Source of the DNA: Thermoleophilia bacterium
GTDB lineage: Bacteria > Actinomycetota > Thermoleophilia > Miltoncostaeales > Miltoncostaeaceae
Direction of reading: 5' to 3'
DNA length: 8,285 nt
Assembly (NCBI GenBank): GCA_029861485.1
Contig: JAOTZF010000073.1
Location: 1-8,285 of the forward strand
Made by a program: the position numbers and the translations under genes. Positions within the stretch are counted from its first letter, which is position 1; the number at the start of each line of letters is the position of its first letter. A model generated the notes under the pieces. That model did no database searches, was not told the origin of the DNA, and saw only the letters and a list, made by a program, of their open reading frames with translations. Positions 6,398-8,285 of the stretch are shown here, piece after piece.

Positions 6398-6775
6398 ATG
6401 GCTACCACGGCTATCTCCCACGGACGGCAGATCCAGAAGTCTCGGCTCGCGGCGATGATCGCGACCTTGCCGTATCTGCACCTCCTGGCGTTCGGTGCGC
6501 TGGTATTGAAGGGTGCTATCGATGTCAGCGGTCTGCCCTCCTCCGAAGGCCCCGACCCGACCGCTCTCGGCGCGCTCTACAGCCTGGCGGTGATCACGTT
6601 CCCCTTGGCGATCGCCTCGGGGCCAGTGCTTGCTGCGGTCGCCGTGCTCTCTCCGATGCGCCGTGATCTTTGGCTGCGCCGCGCGATCACGGCCGGCATC
6701 GGCCTGATCGCGGTGCTGGCAGTGATGACGGTGGACCCGGGCGGCCTCTGGACCTGGTCGGGCTTGCCAGGGTAG
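6398..6775 (+). CDS. Small integral membrane protein (125 aa), unknown function
   Basis: The protein has about three predicted membrane spans: near residues 18-41, 57-85 and 94-112, with a positively charged loop MRRDLWLRR (87-95) that is likely cytoplasmic, and a short Trp-containing tail (GGLWTWSGLPG). It contains no catalytic motif I can recognise and I do not know the family. The start is chosen at ATG 6398 because AAAGGAG (6383-6389) lies eight bases upstream; the frame is open back to 6230, but that part crosses the intergenic hairpin. Its TAG stop (6773-6775) is embedded in TAGGAG, which can serve as the ribosome binding site for the following broken gene, so the two were probably expressed together and may form an operon with ahcY. 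Confidence 0.75.
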   Translation: MATTAISHGRQIQKSRLAAMIATLPYLHLLAFGALVLKGAIDVSGLPSSEGPDPTALGALYSLAVITFPLAIASGPVLAAVAVLSPMRRDLWLRRAITAGIGLIAVLAVMTVDPGGLWTWSGLPG

Positions 6776-6782
6776 GAGCTGG

Positions 6783-7218
6783 TTGGTCGAATCGCCGGGC
6801 AATCCCCAGCTCTCCCTGGCGGGCGATCTCCAACGGTGGGGGCGGCTGCTTCTCTCCAGCATGGGAGACGTCACGTTTCTCACTCCTGGAGGAATCACGA
6901 ACCACCCCATCCGGGTACCCGTCACGGCCGACTGGCGACGCAAACGGCTCACCGCGATCTTCGTCCGAATCTCACCGAGGAGCTCCGCCCGGGCTTCCGC
7001 ACATCGGCGACGGGATCTTGCGGTTCTACGCCCAGACCCTCGGCTACACGGGATTGCCAGCCGAGCAGTGTCCGCAGCTCGATATCGAGCTGCGCATCGG
7101 TCTCTCGACGGCCTACGAGCCCCTGCCATCGCCGGCCCCCCGACGCGGGGCCGGCGCCTCCGTGCTCGCTGCTAGGTTCTGCTCCGCGAAAACGACGGAT
7201 ACGACGGAGCCCGAATGA
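6783..7218 (+). pseudogene. Frameshifted gene of unknown function upstream of ahcY
   Basis: Three coding-like stretches follow one another in three frames. The first runs from TTG 6783 to about 6965 and includes NPQLSLAGDLQRWGRLLLSS and VTFLTPGGITNHPIRVPVTA. The second, 6965-6994, reads PNLTEELRPG. The third, from 6991, reads GLPHIGDGILRFYAQTLGYT and LDIELRIGLSTAYEPLPSPA. Two single-base losses, one near 6965 and one in the C-run at 6988-6990, would restore one protein of about 145 aa, and GC-rich third positions hold throughout the pieces. AGGAG (6774-6778) precedes the TTG by four bases. The third frame ends at TGA 7216-7218, overlapping the ahcY ATG as ATGA. I do not recognise the family. 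It may be a true pseudogene or an intact gene with two sequencing errors. Confidence 0.58.
7130..7156 (+). terminator. 10-bp perfect GC hairpin before ahcY (terminator or attenuator-like)
   Basis: CGCCGGCCCC (7130-7139) and GGGGCCGGCG (7147-7156) pair perfectly around a 7-base loop. It is the strongest hairpin I see in the window and starts about 85 bases upstream of the ahcY start. No U-run follows, so it is not a classical intrinsic terminator, although tail-less hairpins can terminate in high-GC bacteria. It lies inside the last frame of the broken gene (encoding SPAPRRGAGA), so it may end that transcript or control read-through into ahcY. Confidence 0.45.
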
Positions 7219-8285
7219 CCACTGCCCCTCCTGCCGAGTACGATTTCAGAGTTGCCGATCTCTCGCTTGCCGCCTTCGGCCGCGAGGAGATCACGCTCGC
7301 CGAGCATGAGATGCCTGGCCTGATGGCCGTTCGCCAGGAGTACGCCGCCGACCAACCCCTGAAGGGGGCCCGGATCACGGGCTCGCTGCACATGACCGTG
7401 CAGACGGCGGTGCTGATCGAGACGCTCACCGCGCTGGGCGCTGAGGTCCGCTGGGCCTCCTGCAACATCTTCTCTACCCAAGACCACGCCGCAGCTGCCG
7501 TCGCGTGTGGGCCCACCGGTAGCCCCGAGGCTCCCGAAGGCGTGCCCGTCTACGCCTGGAAGGGGGAGACGCTCGAGGAGTATTGGTGGGCTACCCAGCA
7601 GGTGCTGATGTGGCCGGACGGCGGCGGACCCAACATGATCCTCGATGATGGCGGCGACGCCACTCTGCTGGTACACAAGGGCGTGGAGTTCGAGGCCGCG
7701 GGCTCAGTGCCCGACCCCGGCACGGCCGAGTCGGAGGAAGAGCAGGTGGTGCTGTCGGTGCTGCGCCAGAGCCTGCGCGAGGACCCGCAGCGCTGGACCA
7801 GGATCGCCAAGGACATCAGGGGCGTCACCGAGGAGACGACCACCGGCGTCATGCGCCTCTACCAGTTCGCCCAGGACAACCAGCTGCTGTTCCCGGCGAT
7901 CAACGTGAACGACTCGGTGACCAAGTCGAAGTTCGACAACCTCTACGGCTGCCGCCACTCGCTGATCGACGGCATCAACCGGGCCACCGACGTGATGATC
8001 GGCGGCAAGATGGCCGTGGTCTGTGGTTTCGGCGATGTCGGCAAGGGCTGCGCCGAGGCACTGGCCGGCCAGGGCGCTCGCGTGGTCGTCACCGAGATCG
8101 ACCCGATCTGCGCGCTTCAGGCCGCAATGGAGGGCTTCCAGGTCACGACGCTCGAGGACGTCGTCGAGATCGCTGACATATTCGTCACCACGACCGGGAA
8201 CTACGACATCATCACGGCCGACCACATGGCCCGGATGAAGGACAAGGCGATCGTGGGCAACATCGGTCACTTCGACAACGAGATC
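7215..8285 (+). CDS. ahcY: Adenosylhomocysteinase (S-adenosylhomocysteine hydrolase), 3' end missing
   Basis: The enzyme reversibly splits S-adenosylhomocysteine into adenosine and homocysteine, clearing the product inhibitor of methyltransferases in the cytoplasm. The first 357 codons are present; bacterial members have about 470-495 residues. Substrate-site segments are intact: GSLHMTVQTAVL (56-67, with H59), SCNIFSTQDHAAAA (82-95, D90), ILDDGGD (142-148, D145), GVTEETTTGV (203-212, E206) and VTKSKFDNLYGCRHS (235-249, K237, D241, N242). The NAD-binding loop GFGDVGKG is at 271-278, and GNIGHFDNEI reaches the window edge. The stretch around 155-190 (PDPGTAESEEE) is the insertion seen in long bacterial forms such as that of Mycobacterium. 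GGAG (7206-7209) precedes the ATG by five bases. It is followed by unseen sequence, so metK or metF neighbours cannot be judged. Confidence 0.97.
   Translation, partial: MTTAPPAEYDFRVADLSLAAFGREEITLAEHEMPGLMAVRQEYAADQPLKGARITGSLHMTVQTAVLIETLTALGAEVRWASCNIFSTQDHAAAAVACGPTGSPEAPEGVPVYAWKGETLEEYWWATQQVLMWPDGGGPNMILDDGGDATLLVHKGVEFEAAGSVPDPGTAESEEEQVVLSVLRQSLREDPQRWTRIAKDIRGVTEETTTGVMRLYQFAQDNQLLFPAINVNDSVTKSKFDNLYGCRHSLIDGINRATDVMIGGKMAVVCGFGDVGKGCAEALAGQGARVVVTEIDPICALQAAMEGFQVTTLEDVVEIADIFVTTTGNYDIITADHMARMKDKAIVGNIGHFDNEI

Noticed and set aside
6776..7214. SAH or SAM riboswitch upstream of ahcY
   Set aside because: I looked for the conserved SAH (GAGGAGCG...CCAGGCUCGG type) and SAM-IV-type core sequences and found none; only a simple hairpin is present.
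1..8285. Defence, toxin-antitoxin, CRISPR or mobile-element system
   Set aside because: No repeat array, transposase, integrase, nuclease or toxin-antitoxin pair is visible on either strand; the region looks like core chromosome.

Overview
This is a high-GC window (roughly two-thirds G+C by eye) with strong G/C at third codon positions, AGGAG-type ribosome binding sites and mostly compact gene spacing. This fits a chromosomal segment of an actinobacterium-like organism. The protein flavour reminds me of Thermoleophilia/Solirubrobacterales, but that is an impression and not a tested assignment. I see no mobile element, CRISPR array, tRNA or rRNA. The content is mainly housekeeping metabolism plus several uncharacterised and decaying genes.

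Left part, minus strand (1-2999): a long siroheme/4Fe-4S nitrite/sulfite reductase (752 aa, with an extra C-terminal domain) is followed after a single base by a conserved 188-aa protein of unknown function, so the two are almost certainly co-translated. A long stem-loop sits at the end of that pair. At the very left edge are the first nine codons of what looks like etfB (electron transfer flavoprotein beta subunit), also on the minus strand. The reductase promoter region (3000-3201) is shared with a divergent gene and holds an AT-rich inverted repeat that could be an operator.

Middle, plus strand (3202-6027): a secreted protein with an HEXXH zinc-protease motif and an Arg/Lys-rich tail, then pepA (M17 leucyl aminopeptidase, 490 aa from its true start at 4555). 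The roughly 360 bases between them are not empty. Read on the minus strand in three alternating frames, they carry a recognisable but badly decayed C-terminal half of an enoyl-CoA hydratase (crotonase family).

Right part (6028-8285): a 30-aa single-membrane-span protein with a perfect ribosome binding site lies on the minus strand, convergent with pepA. A divergent 245-base spacer with two hairpins separates it from a 125-aa integral membrane protein on the plus strand. Next comes a coding-like stretch broken by two closely spaced frameshifts, then ahcY (S-adenosylhomocysteine hydrolase), which runs off the right edge. A 10-bp perfect GC hairpin lies about 60 bases before ahcY. The last three plus-strand units are spaced like an operon.

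The genes do not form one obvious new system. The links are sulfur or nitrogen reduction (reductase plus partner), protein turnover (pepA, secreted protease) and the methyl cycle (ahcY). The most unusual points are the crotonase remnant, the broken gene before ahcY, the reductase's extra domain and second cysteine set, and its coupled unknown partner.
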